DNA of 64,000 nt from Marmoricola endophyticus (GTDB taxonomy: Bacteria > Actinomycetota > Actinomycetes > Propionibacteriales > Nocardioidaceae): contig NZ_BMKQ01000001.1 in NCBI RefSeq assembly GCF_014644415.1, forward strand, positions 1,478,861-1,542,860, written 5' to 3'. This document shows, in pieces, positions 44,366-53,634 of this stretch. Made by a program: the position numbers and the translations under genes. Within the stretch, counting starts at the first letter, position 1. Each line of letters opens with the position of its first letter. A model generated the notes under the pieces. That model was not told the DNA's origin and did not search any database. It saw nothing but the letters and a program-made list of their open reading frames with translations.

Positions 44366-45303
44366 GGCCGCCTCCCCTCCGTCGCCGGGAGGCTGCCAGG
44401 CACCAGCGCCGCGAACTCCTCCGCGCCGCCGGTGGCCTCGAGGAAGGCCTCCTCCAGCGTGGCCTGCTGCGGAGTCAGCTCGTGCAGCGTCGCACCGCGC
44501 TCGTGGGCGAGGTCCCCGATCCGCGACGCGGAGAGACCGGAGACGACGAGCGTCCCGTTCTCCTCGCGTACGTCGGCCCCGGCTCCGCGCAGCGCCTCGG
44601 CCAGGACGTCACCCTGAGGCGAGCGTACGAGGACCGGGCGCTGACGGGCCGACCCGACGAAGTCGCCGACCGGCCCGCTGGCGATCAGCCGGCCGCGACC
44701 GATGACCACCAGCTCGTCGGCCAGCAGCGCCATCTCCGAGAGCAGGTGGCTGGAGACCAGGACGGACCGTCCCTGCGAGGCGAGGTGCTTGAGCAGCTCG
44801 CGCATCCACTGGATGCCCTGTGGGTCCAGCCCGTTCGCGGGCTCGTCGAGGATCAGCGTGTCGGGGTCGCCGAGCAGGCTCGCCGCCAGGCCGAGCCGCT
44901 GGCCCATGCCGAGCGAGAAGCTCTTCGGCTTCGCGCGCGCCACCTCCGTCAGCCCGACCAGCGCCAGCACCTCGTCGACCCTCGTCGCCGGCACCCGGTT
45001 CGCGGCAGCCAGCATCCGCAGGTGGTTGCGCGCGGTGCGCGTCGGGTGGAACGGCTTGGCCTCCAGCAGCGACCCCACCCGCGTCATCGGCTGCTCCAGG
45101 GCCGTGAACGGCTTCCCGTCGAAGGTGGTGCTCCCCGCGCCGGAGTCCAGCCCGAGCATCAGCCGCATCGTCGTGGACTTCCCGGCGCCGTTGGGTCCGA
45201 GGAAGCCGGTCACGCTCCCGGGGTGCACCTCGAAGGACAGGTCGGTCACCACCGGCCGTCCTCCGTACGACTTGCCGAGCCCCTCGGCCTTGATCAGTGC
45301 CAT
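44362..45303 (-). CDS. ABC transporter ATP-binding protein (ABC-2 exporter)
   Basis: This ATPase of 313 residues has the Walker A GPNGAGKST, Q-loop region GSLLEAKPFHPT, an atypical signature FSLGMGQRLGLA, Walker B TLILDEPANGLDPQG and H-loop VLVSSHLLSE. The LGMGQR form of the signature is usual for BcrA/CcmA-type exporters. A C-terminal region of about 90 residues follows the nucleotide-binding domain. The ATG is preceded by a short divergent promoter region shared with the XPB-associated gene. Overlap with the permease shows an operon. Confidence 0.9.
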   Translation of the reverse strand: MALIKAEGLGKSYGGRPVVTDLSFEVHPGSVTGFLGPNGAGKSTTMRLMLGLDSGAGSTTFDGKPFTALEQPMTRVGSLLEAKPFHPTRTARNHLRMLAAANRVPATRVDEVLALVGLTEVARAKPKSFSLGMGQRLGLAASLLGDPDTLILDEPANGLDPQGIQWMRELLKHLASQGRSVLVSSHLLSEMALLADELVVIGRGRLIASGPVGDFVGSARQRPVLVRSPQGDVLAEALRGAGADVREENGTLVVSGLSASRIGDLAHERGATLHELTPQQATLEEAFLEATGGAEEFAALVPGSLPATEGRRP

Positions 45304-45369
45304 GCGCCCAGTCTCGCCCACCCCCGGGTGACACCGTCGCTCGACGCGTCCGCGAGTAAAATCGAGCGG

Positions 45370-47550
45370 ATGCCCAGCGCCGCTCCCCGTACCCTCGCCG
45401 ACCAGCTCCGCGGCTGGTCCGACGAGCGCCTCGGCGCGCTGCTGCTGGCCCGTCCCGACGTCGCGGTGCCCACGCCCCACGACTCCGCGCAGCTCGCCGC
45501 GCGGCTGTCCACGCGCCCCTCGGTGCTGCGCGCTCTCGACGGGTTGACCCGCCTCGACCTGACGGTGCTCGAGGCGGTCCTGCACCTGGCGCCCACGGGC
45601 AGCCCCACGGTGGCCGACGTCGTCCATGCGGCCCCGGAGGCCGTCGGCGACGCACTGGAGCGGCTCGGCGACCTCACCCTGGTCTGGGGGGAGCCGCTGC
45701 GGCCGGTGAGTGTGCTCGGCGAGCTGCTCGGCGTCGTCCAGGGCGCTTCGTCCGACGACGCCGCGGAGCTGCGCGAGGGCCTCTCCGAGCCCGCTCGCGC
45801 GATGCTCGACCACCTCGACCACGAGGACGCGGGCGGCCGGACGGACACCGTCTCCCCCGTGCTGCGTGAGCTCCTCGACGCACGGCTGGTCGCCTGGCGC
45901 GGGGAGGACCGGCGCCAGGTCGTGCTGCCCTGGTCGGTACGGGTCGGTCTGCGCGGTGGTCGCTCGACGCGCGAGGACGTCGACGTCCCCCCGCCGCTGG
46001 AGACGCTCGACCGACCCGCCCAGCGCGTCGACCGGGCGGCGGCGGGCGCGGCCTTCGAGCTCGTACGACGCACGGACCTGCTGCTCGACCACTGGGGTAC
46101 GACGCCTCCCGCCGTCCTGCGCTCGGGAGGGCTCGGAGTCCGCGACCTGCGCGCGGTCGCGGACCTGCTGCAGGTGTCCCCCACCGAGGCCGGCCTGGTC
46201 GTCGAGACCGCAGCGGCCGCCGGTCTGCTCGCCGTTGGGGCGACCGACGAGGTGGACCCCGCCTGGCTCCCCACCGACGCCTACGACACCTGGCAGGAGC
46301 AGCCCGCAGCCGACCGGTGGGCGCTGCTCGCACGGGCCTGGCTGGCCAGTCCGCGGATGGCGTCGCTCGTCGGCGGCCGCGACGAGCAGGACCGGCCGGT
46401 CAACGCGCTGACACCCGAGCTGGCGCGCGGCTGGCTGCCCGCGCTGAGGCACGAGGCGCTGACCGAGCTCGCCGGTGCCGAGGGTGGCCTGGCCGGCGAG
46501 GACGGCCTCACCTCGCTGGTCGCCCGGATGCGGTGGCGGCACCCCCGCCGCCCGACCACCCGCGCCGACGCCGTCCGGGCCGTGCTCGAGGAGGCGGCTC
46601 TCGTCGGGATCACCGGACGGGACGCGCTGGCGTCGCCCGGACGCGCACTGGGCGCCGGTGACGACGCGGCCGCCGCGCTGGCCCCGCTGCTGCCCGAGCC
46701 GGTCGACCACGTCCTCCTCCAGGCCGACCTCACCGCCGTCGCCCCGGGCCCGCTCGAGACCGCACTGGCACGCTCGCTCGGGTTGCTCGCCGACGTGGAG
46801 TCACGGGGCGGGGCCACGACGTACCGCTTCACCGCGGCCAGCATCCGGCGCGCCTTCGACGCCGGCTGGTCGGCCGGCGAGGTCAAGGACCTGCTCGCCG
46901 CCGCGTCGCGGACCGACGTCCCGCAGGCGCTGGACTACCTGGTGGACGACGTCTCACGGCGGTTCGGGACCCTGCGCGCCGGTGTCGCCTCGGCATTCCT
47001 GCGCAGCGACGACGAGGCCGCGCTGAGCGAGCTGCTGCACCGCGGCACGTCGCTCGGGCTGCGGCGGATCGCGCCGACGGTGCTCGTCAGTGACACCCCG
47101 CTCGACGTCCTCCTCCCCCGCCTGCGCGAGCTCGGTGCGGCTCCCGTGGTCGAGGCGGCCGACGGGACCGTGCGTGTCGCCAGGCCCGACGTCCACCGCG
47201 CCCGGCGCCGACGGCGTGACCACGACGCCGAGCCCGCGGAGCCGCAGCTGGACGGGTCGCGCCTCGGGGTGCTGGTGGGCGCGGTACGCGCCGGCGACCG
47301 GCTGGCCGCGAGCCGGCCCGCCGGTCAGCGCGCCACGTCGCCGGGCGACGTCCTGCGCCTGCTGCGGCAGAGCGCGGAGGACGGCGAGCAGGTACGCATC
47401 GGGTACGTCGACAACCACGGCACGCACGCCGAGCGCGTCGTCGACCCCCTGCGCATCGACGACGGGCGCCTGGTCGCCCACGACCAGCGCGCGCGGGAGA
47501 CCCGTACCTTCGCGATCCACCGGATCGCCGAGGCCACCCGCCTGGGCTGA
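45370..47550 (+). CDS. Helicase-associated (XPB/Ssl2-type) protein with C-terminal WYL-like domain
   Basis: This protein of 726 residues matches the actinobacterial family annotated as helicase C-terminal or XPB/Ssl2-like domain protein. The N-terminal part is a winged-helix-rich region (LADQLRGWSDERLGALLLARPDV ... ARLSTRPSVLRALDGLTRLDLTVLEAV). The middle has the TDVPQALDYLVDDVSRRFGTLR segment, and the C-terminus GEQVRIGYVDNHGTHAERVVDP with RIDDGRLVAHD is WYL-like. It has no ATPase motifs. In relatives an XPB helicase follows; here none is in the window. TAAAAT lies seven bases before the ATG, so translation is probably leaderless. A role in DNA repair regulation is inferred. Confidence 0.83.
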   Translation: MPSAAPRTLADQLRGWSDERLGALLLARPDVAVPTPHDSAQLAARLSTRPSVLRALDGLTRLDLTVLEAVLHLAPTGSPTVADVVHAAPEAVGDALERLGDLTLVWGEPLRPVSVLGELLGVVQGASSDDAAELREGLSEPARAMLDHLDHEDAGGRTDTVSPVLRELLDARLVAWRGEDRRQVVLPWSVRVGLRGGRSTREDVDVPPPLETLDRPAQRVDRAAAGAAFELVRRTDLLLDHWGTTPPAVLRSGGLGVRDLRAVADLLQVSPTEAGLVVETAAAAGLLAVGATDEVDPAWLPTDAYDTWQEQPAADRWALLARAWLASPRMASLVGGRDEQDRPVNALTPELARGWLPALRHEALTELAGAEGGLAGEDGLTSLVARMRWRHPRRPTTRADAVRAVLEEAALVGITGRDALASPGRALGAGDDAAAALAPLLPEPVDHVLLQADLTAVAPGPLETALARSLGLLADVESRGGATTYRFTAASIRRAFDAGWSAGEVKDLLAAASRTDVPQALDYLVDDVSRRFGTLRAGVASAFLRSDDEAALSELLHRGTSLGLRRIAPTVLVSDTPLDVLLPRLRELGAAPVVEAADGTVRVARPDVHRARRRRRDHDAEPAEPQLDGSRLGVLVGAVRAGDRLAASRPAGQRATSPGDVLRLLRQSAEDGEQVRIGYVDNHGTHAERVVDPLRIDDGRLVAHDQRARETRTFAIHRIAEATRLG

Positions 47551-47569
47551 GGTCGTCCTCGCCTCACCG

Positions 47570-47639
47570 GGTCTCGACGTCCTCCCTTCGACAGGCTCAG
47601 GACATCGCCCTCGCTGGCGCTCGGTCGGGCTCGACCACC
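47570..47639. repeat. Dispersed palindromic repeat
   Basis: GGTCTCGACGTCCTCCC at the left and CTCGCTGGCGCTCGGTCGG with GCTCGACCACC at the right form one unit. It is interrupted by TTCGACAGGCTCAGGACATCG, itself part of the shorter variant. It lies upstream of the tetR/MFS operon promoter. Confidence 0.75.
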
Positions 47640-47698
47640 CACGTACCCGGCTCCACCACTCCGGACGTCGAGTCGAAACTTCCTGCGTCGATGCATGT

Positions 47699-47726
47699 TT
47701 GCATAACTGCAACTTTGCAGTACTGT
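47699..47726 (+). promoter_or_regulatory. Promoter and TetR operator of the tetR-DHA2 operon
   Basis: TTGCAT (47699-47704) and TACTGT (47721-47726) enclose the perfect inverted repeat ACTGCAA-CT-TTGCAGT (47706-47721). Transcription would begin at about the tetR ATG (47733), giving a leaderless mRNA. The region is strikingly AT-rich for this genome. A TetR dimer on this palindrome would exclude RNA polymerase. Confidence 0.75.
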
Positions 47727-47732
47727 AGAAAC

Positions 47733-48365
47733 ATGACCACGACAGAGCCCGGCCTCCGCGAGCGCAAGCGCCTCGCGACGCGGGCGCGCATCGAGAAGGC
47801 GGCGGTGGAGCTGGTGCTCGCCGACGGGCTGGACGGCGCGACCATCGAGGCGATCAGCGAGCGGGCGGAGATCTCCGCGCGCACCTTCTTCAACTACTTC
47901 GACTCCAAGGACGCCGCCGTCCTCGGCGTGACGCCCGACGAGGCGTCCGAGGCCGAGCACGGCGACGTCGTCGCCGGCCTGCGCGACCTCGCCGAGGTCG
48001 ATCCGCTGCGGGCCGTCGTCCGCCTCGCGGTCACCGAGACCGGCGTCCTCGACCAGAGCGACAACACGCTGCACCGGCGCCGCAAGGAGCTGATCCGGCG
48101 GCACCCCGACCTCGTCCAGAGCCAGTTCGTCCGGCTGATGCACCGCAAGGAGCGGATGGTCGCCTCGGTCACCGAGCTGCTGCGGGCCGGAAGCGCGTTC
48201 CCCGCGGCGGAGCTGTCGACGTACGCCGACCTCGTGCTGGTCCTCGCGCTGACCACCGTGCGCACCACCGTCGAGAACGCGCCCGACGACTCGGACCTCG
48301 ACCCCGCGGACATCGAAGCCCGCGCCCTCGACCTCATCACCACCCTCACCAGGAGCCTCGCATGA
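47733..48365 (+). CDS. TetR family regulator, autoregulated with DHA2 pump
   Basis: This repressor of 210 residues has the HTH IEAISERAEISARTFFNYFDSKDAAV at about 37-62. Its operator candidate occupies the promoter spacer immediately upstream. The stop overlaps the next ATG (ATGA), so TetR and the DHA2 exporter are co-translated, a classic self-limiting efflux circuit. The ligand is unknown. Confidence 0.9.
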   Translation: MTTTEPGLRERKRLATRARIEKAAVELVLADGLDGATIEAISERAEISARTFFNYFDSKDAAVLGVTPDEASEAEHGDVVAGLRDLAEVDPLRAVVRLAVTETGVLDQSDNTLHRRRKELIRRHPDLVQSQFVRLMHRKERMVASVTELLRAGSAFPAAELSTYADLVLVLALTTVRTTVENAPDDSDLDPADIEARALDLITTLTRSLA

Positions 48366-49945
48366 GCCAAACCACCACACCCGGCCGTTCCGCCCCGGAG
48401 ACCAGCACCCGCAGCGTGCTGCTGGTCTTCGCGGGCCTGGTGATGGCGATGCTGCTCGCCTCGCTGGACCAGACGATCTTCTCGACCGCGCTGCCCACCA
48501 TCGTCGGCGACCTGCACGGCGTCGACCAGATGCTGTGGGTGACGACGGCGTACATCCTCGCCTCGACCGTGATGATGCCGGTCTACGGCAAGGTCGGCGA
48601 CCTGATCGGCCGCAAGCCGATCTTCATCGCCGCGATCAGCCTCTTCCTCGTCGGCTCGGTGATCGGCGGGCTCGCCACGAGCATGCCGGTGCTGATCGCC
48701 GGCCGGGCCGTCCAGGGCATCGGCGGCGGTGGTCTGATGATCCTCGCCCAGGCGATCATCGCCGACATCGTCCCGGCTCGGCAGCGTGGGCGCTACATGG
48801 GGATCCTCGGCGGCGTCTTCGCCCTCTCCTCGGTGGCCGGCCCGCTGCTGGGCGGCTTCTTCACCGAGCACGTCGGCTGGCGCTGGGCCTTCTGGATGAA
48901 CCTCCCGCTCGGCCTCCTCGCGATCATCGCCGCCGTCGCGTTCCTCAAGCTCCCGGTGCGCAGCCACTCCCGCCCGCAGCTCGACGTCGCCGGCACGGCG
49001 AGCCTCGCCGTCGCCTCTGCGGCCCTCGTGCTGGTCTCGGTGTGGGGCGGCACCACGTACGACTGGACCTCGCCGCAGATCCTCGGCCTGATCGCACTGA
49101 CCGTCCTGGCCGCGATCAGCTTCGTGGTCGCCGAGCGGCGGGCCGCCGAGCCGGTGATGCCGCTGCGGATGTTCCGCGAGCGCAACTTCGTGCTCACCAC
49201 CGCGGCTGGCCTGATCATCGGGATCGCGATGTTCGGGGCGCTGGCCTACCTGCCGACGTACCTGCAGATGGTCACCGGCGCCTCCGCCACCGAGGCGGGT
49301 CTGCTGATGATCCCGATGATGGCGGGCCTGCTCGTCACCTCGACCGTCTCCGGACAGGTGGTCAGCCGGACCGGTCGCTACAAGGCCTTCCCGGTGGTCG
49401 GCACGTTGATCGTCGCCGTCGCACTGGGCCTGATGGCCTCCATGGACCCCGGCACACCGACCGTGGTGATCTGCACCTACCTCGCCGTCATGGGTATCGG
49501 GCTCGGCCTGGCCATGCAGATCCTGGTGCTCGTCGTGCAGAACACCTTCTCCCCGCGCGAGGTGGGCACGGCGACGGCGGCGAACAACTACTTCCGCCAG
49601 ATCGGCGCCTCGCTGGGCTCGGCGGTCGTGGGCACGATCTTCTCCTCGCGCCTGGTCGACCTGCTCTCCGGCTCCTCGCTCGGCGGCACGGGTGGCGGCG
49701 ACGCCGCGAACTCCCTCACGCCCGACGCCGTACGCCAGCTGCCCGAGGCGGCGCGGACGGTCGTGGTCGACGCCTACAGCAACGCGCTGACGCCGGTCTT
49801 CGGCTACCTGCTGCCGCTGCTGGTGGTCGCTGCGGCGCTGCTGCTGTTCGTCAAGGAGAAGCCGCTCGCCACGACGATCGACTCCTCTGAGCCGACCGAG
49901 GAGACCGAGGACGCCGCGTCCGAGGCGGGACTCGCGACCGTCTGA
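48362..49945 (+). CDS. MFS drug efflux transporter, DHA2 (EmrB/QacA) family
   Basis: This 14-helix exporter of 527 residues has the canonical LDQTIFSTALPTIVGDL in helix 1, motif A GKVGDLIGRKPIF and motif C GILGGVFALSSVAGPLLGG. Its architecture and helix motifs closely parallel the DHA2 protein at 4840-6534, so the two look like paralogues. It is coupled to the upstream TetR gene by a 4 nt overlap. A strong terminator follows its stop. Confidence 0.92.
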   Translation: MSQTTTPGRSAPETSTRSVLLVFAGLVMAMLLASLDQTIFSTALPTIVGDLHGVDQMLWVTTAYILASTVMMPVYGKVGDLIGRKPIFIAAISLFLVGSVIGGLATSMPVLIAGRAVQGIGGGGLMILAQAIIADIVPARQRGRYMGILGGVFALSSVAGPLLGGFFTEHVGWRWAFWMNLPLGLLAIIAAVAFLKLPVRSHSRPQLDVAGTASLAVASAALVLVSVWGGTTYDWTSPQILGLIALTVLAAISFVVAERRAAEPVMPLRMFRERNFVLTTAAGLIIGIAMFGALAYLPTYLQMVTGASATEAGLLMIPMMAGLLVTSTVSGQVVSRTGRYKAFPVVGTLIVAVALGLMASMDPGTPTVVICTYLAVMGIGLGLAMQILVLVVQNTFSPREVGTATAANNYFRQIGASLGSAVVGTIFSSRLVDLLSGSSLGGTGGGDAANSLTPDAVRQLPEAARTVVVDAYSNALTPVFGYLLPLLVVAAALLLFVKEKPLATTIDSSEPTEETEDAASEAGLATV

Positions 49946-49958
49946 GCGCCGTACGACG

Positions 49959-49993
49959 AAGGAGCCGGCCACCTTTGGGGTGGCCGGCTCCTT
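49959..49993. terminator. Bidirectional intrinsic terminator
   Basis: A perfect 15 bp stem, AAGGAGCCGGCCACC (49959-49973) with its complement (49979-49993), closes a 5-base loop. A-rich and T-rich ends flank it on both strands. It lies between the convergent DHA2 and osmoprotectant-binding-protein genes and should stop transcription from both sides. Confidence 0.85.
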
Positions 49994-50005
49994 GGCGTCT
50001 CAGCG

Positions 50006-51007
50006 CTACTTGTCGGTGACGAAGCCGTTCTGCTTCAGCCAGTCGTACGCGACGTCGGCGGGCTCCTCGCCGTCGACGTCCACCTTGGCGTTGAGCTTCA
50101 GCAGCACCTCGTTGGTCAGCTTCTTCGCGACCGGCTCTATCAGGTCGGCGATCTGCGGGTACTTCTTCGCGGTCTCGTCGCGCAGCACCAGCGAGACGTT
50201 GTAGTTCGGGAAGAACTTCTTGTCGTCCTCGAGCACGTTGAGGTTCAGCGACACGATCCGGCCGTCGGTGGTGAACACCTCGCCGAAGTTGCACTCGCCT
50301 CGCGCCGTGGCGGCGTACACCGCACCGGTCTGGTACGTCTGCAGGTTGCGTCGCGGCACGCCGTTCGGGTCGCCGAGCGGGATGCCGTACGTCTTCAGCA
50401 GGCCGGGCATCCCGTCGGGTCGGTTGAGCAGCTCGGACTCCACGCAGAAGGTCCGCTCGCTGACCGGCAGCGTCGCGATCTGGGAGAACTTGGTGATGTT
50501 GCCGAACTTCTTCTTCCCGGCCTGGGTCGTCGCGAAGGCGTAGGTGTTGTTCATCGGCGCGGGCGGGAGCCAGTCCAGCTGGTTCTTCTTCTGGTCCTCG
50601 TCGCGGACGGCGGTGTACTGCTTCTCCTCGTCCTTGATCGGCTTGTCGTGGCCGAGGTAGGTGATCCACCCGGTTCCGGTGTACTCCCACTGGGCGTCGA
50701 TCTGGTTGGTCAGCATCGCCTGTCGGGCGGCTGCACTCCCGGGGATGTTGGTGAGGTCCTTGACGTTGGCCCCGTCGGACTGCATCAGGATGATCGCCAT
50801 CTTGCCGAGGATGATGTTCTCGGAGAAGTTCTTCGACCCCACGGCGACGCTGGCGCCGTCCATCGACTTCACGTCCTCGAGCGGGCCGGCCAGCTTCCCG
50901 GTCGCGACGAAACCACCGGCGGTGCCCAGGCCGAGACATCCCGACGACAGCAGGGCGGTCGAGACGAGCCCGGCGAGGAGCGCGAGTCGCGCCTTGGTGG
51001 ATCTCAT
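50006..51007 (-). CDS. Osmoprotectant ABC transporter substrate-binding lipoprotein (OpuCC/ProX-like)
   Basis: This lipoprotein of 333 residues captures a quaternary amine such as glycine betaine, choline or carnitine at the membrane surface. The signal peptide ends in the lipobox LLSSGC. The mature domain starts VAVGSKNFSENIILGKMA, the OpuAC/OpuCC hallmark, with the WEYTGTGWITYLG segment. The N-terminus is the ATG at 51007. It is the last gene of a four-gene importer operon, two bases after the permease. Exact ligand is not determined. Confidence 0.9.
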   Translation of the reverse strand: MRSTKARLALLAGLVSTALLSSGCLGLGTAGGFVATGKLAGPLEDVKSMDGASVAVGSKNFSENIILGKMAIILMQSDGANVKDLTNIPGSAAARQAMLTNQIDAQWEYTGTGWITYLGHDKPIKDEEKQYTAVRDEDQKKNQLDWLPPAPMNNTYAFATTQAGKKKFGNITKFSQIATLPVSERTFCVESELLNRPDGMPGLLKTYGIPLGDPNGVPRRNLQTYQTGAVYAATARGECNFGEVFTTDGRIVSLNLNVLEDDKKFFPNYNVSLVLRDETAKKYPQIADLIEPVAKKLTNEVLLKLNAKVDVDGEEPADVAYDWLKQNGFVTDK

Positions 51008-51009
51008 CG

Positions 51010-51813
51010 TCAGATTCCCTTCGGTCGGAAGACCAGCTCGAGCACCTGCCCCAGCCACTCGATGAGGAGGGCCAGGAGGGCGATCAGGACGGCGGCGGCG
51101 ACGATCACCGGGAAGCGGAAGAGGGTGATGCCGGTGTTGAGCAGTCCACCGAGCCCGCCGCCGTTGATGAACGTCGCCAGCGCTGCGGTGCCGACCAGCA
51201 GCACCAGCGCGGTGCGCACTCCGGACATGATGACCGGCAGGGCCAAAGGCAGCTCGATGCGACGCAGCACCATCAGGTTCGACATGCCGATCCCACGTCC
51301 GGCCTCGACCAGCGTCGGGTCGACGGCCTGCAGGCCGACGATGGTGTTGCGCAGCACCGGCAGCACGGCGTAGAGGACCAGCGCAACGATGGCGGTCCAG
51401 AAGCCGAAGCCGAACCAGATGGCCAGCAGCACGATCAGACCGATCGCGGGGGCGGCCTGCCCGGCATTGGCCACGCCGACCACCACCGGCGCCGCGCGCT
51501 TGAGGCCTGGACGGGTCAGGGCGATGCCGAGCGGCACGGCGATGACGACGGTGATCATCGCACCCACGGCGGTCAGGACGACGTGCTCGCGCAGCTGGAT
51601 CCAGATCGAGTTCCAGGGCAGCGCGTTGGTCTCGACGCTGTCCAGCGTCGCGGTGTTGCGCCAGATGGCGAAGGCCACGAAGCCGACGACCACGATCAGC
51701 GGGATCCCGAACAGCTCGATCAGCTGCTCGGCGTCCAGCTTCGGCCCTCGCTTGCGGCCGGTGCGCTCGCGCGCATCCGCCTGGGCGTTGGGGGCGGTGG
51801 CCACGTCAGCCAT
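51010..51813 (-). CDS. Osmoprotectant ABC transporter permease (OpuCB/OpuCD-like)
   Basis: This permease of 267 residues has a polar N-terminal tail then about six helices. The ABC permease EAA-type loop is DPTLVEAGRGIGMSNLMVLRRIELPLALPVIMSGVR. LVLLVGTAALATFINGGGLGGLL is typical of the ProW/OpuC group. It starts 8 bases inside the end of the ATPase gene, so translation is coupled. Confidence 0.9.
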   Translation of the reverse strand: MADVATAPNAQADARERTGRKRGPKLDAEQLIELFGIPLIVVVGFVAFAIWRNTATLDSVETNALPWNSIWIQLREHVVLTAVGAMITVVIAVPLGIALTRPGLKRAAPVVVGVANAGQAAPAIGLIVLLAIWFGFGFWTAIVALVLYAVLPVLRNTIVGLQAVDPTLVEAGRGIGMSNLMVLRRIELPLALPVIMSGVRTALVLLVGTAALATFINGGGLGGLLNTGITLFRFPVIVAAAVLIALLALLIEWLGQVLELVFRPKGI

Positions 51814-52975
51814 TGCTCACCTCGTGGGCCTTCTCCTGCATGGCGCGCATCTGGTCGGTGACCGAGGTGAAGTCGACGACCCCGAAGTAGGCGCCGCCGG
51901 CGTCGGTGACCACCGCGCCACCGTGGCCGTTGACGAGCATGACGTCGAGCGCGTCGTTCAGGGTCGCTCGTCGGTCGATCGCGTCGGGTGCGTGCTCGGA
52001 CTGCACGATCTTCTCGCCCTTGAGCTGACGCAGCCACGGCCACCCGACCGGGCGGTTGCGCTCGTCGAGCACGACCACCGAGCGGTGACCGGCGGCCTGC
52101 GCGCGCTGGATGACCTCGGCGGAGGACTCGCCGATCTTCGCCGTGGTCTGCGGGAAGGTGCCGACCTCGTCGACGCGGGCCAGCGAGAGCTGCTTGAGCG
52201 CCGAGCCCGATCCGACGAAGTCCTCGACGAACTCGTTGGCCGGGCTGCCCAGCACCACCTCGGGGGTGTCGTACTGCGCCACCTGCGCCCCCTCCTGCAG
52301 GATCAGGATCCGGTCGCCCATCTTGATGGCCTCGTCGATGTCGTGGGTGACGCAGACGATGGTCTTGCGCAGCTCGCGCTGGATGGCCAGCAGCTCGTCC
52401 TGGAGCCGCTGGCGGGTGATGGGGTCGACGGCGCCGAACGGCTCGTCCATGAGCACGACCGGCGGGTCGGCGGCCAGACCGCGGGCCACGCCCACGCGCT
52501 GCTGCTGACCACCGGACAGCTCGCGCGGGTAGCGGTCGCGGTAGCGCGACGGGTCCAGGCTGACCAGGTCGAGCAGCTCGTCGGTGCGCTTCTTGATCCG
52601 GTCGTCGTCCCAGCCGAGCAGCTTGGGCACCAGGGCGATGTTCTTGGCCACCGTCATGTGCGGGAAGAGGCTCCCGCCCTGGATGACGTACCCGATGGTG
52701 CGGCGCAGCTCGTCCGCGCTGCGCTTCCTGGAGTCCTCGCCACCGATCATGATCGTGCCCGAGGTGGGCTCGATCAGCCGGTTGATCATCTTCAGCGAGG
52801 TGGTCTTGCCGCACCCGGAGGGCCCGACGAACATCGCGATCTCACCGGCGGGGATGGTCAGCGTGAGGTCGCCGACCGCGGCGACCTTCTGGCCGGCGTA
52901 CTGCTTGGTGACGTTCTCGAGCCGGATCTCGGCTCCGGTGACGGAGCCGGAGGAGGTAGCAGTGGTCTCGCTCAT
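51806..52975 (-). CDS. Osmoprotectant ABC transporter ATPase with CBS domains (OpuCA/ProV-like)
   Basis: This ATPase of 389 residues has Walker A GPSGCGKTT, signature LSGGQQQRVGVA, Walker B VVLMDEPFGAVDP and switch histidine CVTHDIDEA. After about residue 260 come two CBS-type repeats, including RSVVVLDERNRPVGWPWL and GGAVVTDAGGAYFGVVDF. In OpuCA-type transporters these sense ionic strength and gate transport. The ATG overlaps the upstream permease stop by 4 nt. Confidence 0.92.
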   Translation of the reverse strand: MSETTATSSGSVTGAEIRLENVTKQYAGQKVAAVGDLTLTIPAGEIAMFVGPSGCGKTTSLKMINRLIEPTSGTIMIGGEDSRKRSADELRRTIGYVIQGGSLFPHMTVAKNIALVPKLLGWDDDRIKKRTDELLDLVSLDPSRYRDRYPRELSGGQQQRVGVARGLAADPPVVLMDEPFGAVDPITRQRLQDELLAIQRELRKTIVCVTHDIDEAIKMGDRILILQEGAQVAQYDTPEVVLGSPANEFVEDFVGSGSALKQLSLARVDEVGTFPQTTAKIGESSAEVIQRAQAAGHRSVVVLDERNRPVGWPWLRQLKGEKIVQSEHAPDAIDRRATLNDALDVMLVNGHGGAVVTDAGGAYFGVVDFTSVTDQMRAMQEKAHEVSNG

Positions 52976-53634
52976 GCGACGCGGATTCCCTTCGAGATGG
53001 TGAGTCGTCCGAGGATGATCAGGAGCAGGTCGAGGATCAGGGCCAGGACGATGATGGCGACGGTGGCGACGAAGACGTTGTTGAACGCGTTGGCGCCGCC
53101 GTACCCGGTCAGACCGGTGAAGATGAACGTCCCCAGGCCGGGGCCGAGGACGTAGGCCGCGATCGCGGCGATGCCCATCGACATCTGGGTGGAGACGCGG
53201 ATGCCGGCCAGGATCACCGGCCAGGCCATCGGGATGCGGACCTTGTACAACGAGGTGAACTCGCTCATGCCCATGCCCTTCGCCGACTCCAGCAGCGTCG
53301 GGCTGACCCCTTGGAGACCGACCACCGCGTTGCGCAGGATCGGGAGCACCGCGTAGAAGGTGACCGCGATGATCGCCGTGCCGTCGCCGATCTTGGACAC
53401 CGGGATCAGCAGACCGATCAGGGCGAAGGACGGGATGGTCAGGCCGATCGCGCTCACCGCGTTGGCGACGGGCTCCAGCTTGGGGAGCCTGGTCACGAGG
53501 ATCGCGATCGCCACCGCGATGATCGTCGCGAAGACCACGGCGAGGAACACCAGGTAGACGTGGTTGAAGCCGTTGATCAGGAGCTGGGATCGTCGTTCGA
53601 CGATGAAGTCCCACACAGTCGGGTACCGCCTCAC
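52972..53634 (-). CDS. Osmoprotectant ABC transporter permease, first gene of the operon
   Basis: This permease of 220 residues is similar to the downstream one: about five or six helices with the loop SPTLLESAKGMGMSEFTSLYKVRIPMAWPVILAGIR. GTG 53634 begins the operon. The two permeases form a heterodimer around the substrate pathway with the OpuCA-like ATPase dimer. The 197 bases upstream (53635-53831) should carry the osmotic promoter; I see TTGATA on the minus strand near 53793 but no convincing -10. Confidence 0.88.
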   Translation of the reverse strand: MRRYPTVWDFIVERRSQLLINGFNHVYLVFLAVVFATIIAVAIAILVTRLPKLEPVANAVSAIGLTIPSFALIGLLIPVSKIGDGTAIIAVTFYAVLPILRNAVVGLQGVSPTLLESAKGMGMSEFTSLYKVRIPMAWPVILAGIRVSTQMSMGIAAIAAYVLGPGLGTFIFTGLTGYGGANAFNNVFVATVAIIVLALILDLLLIILGRLTISKGIRVA

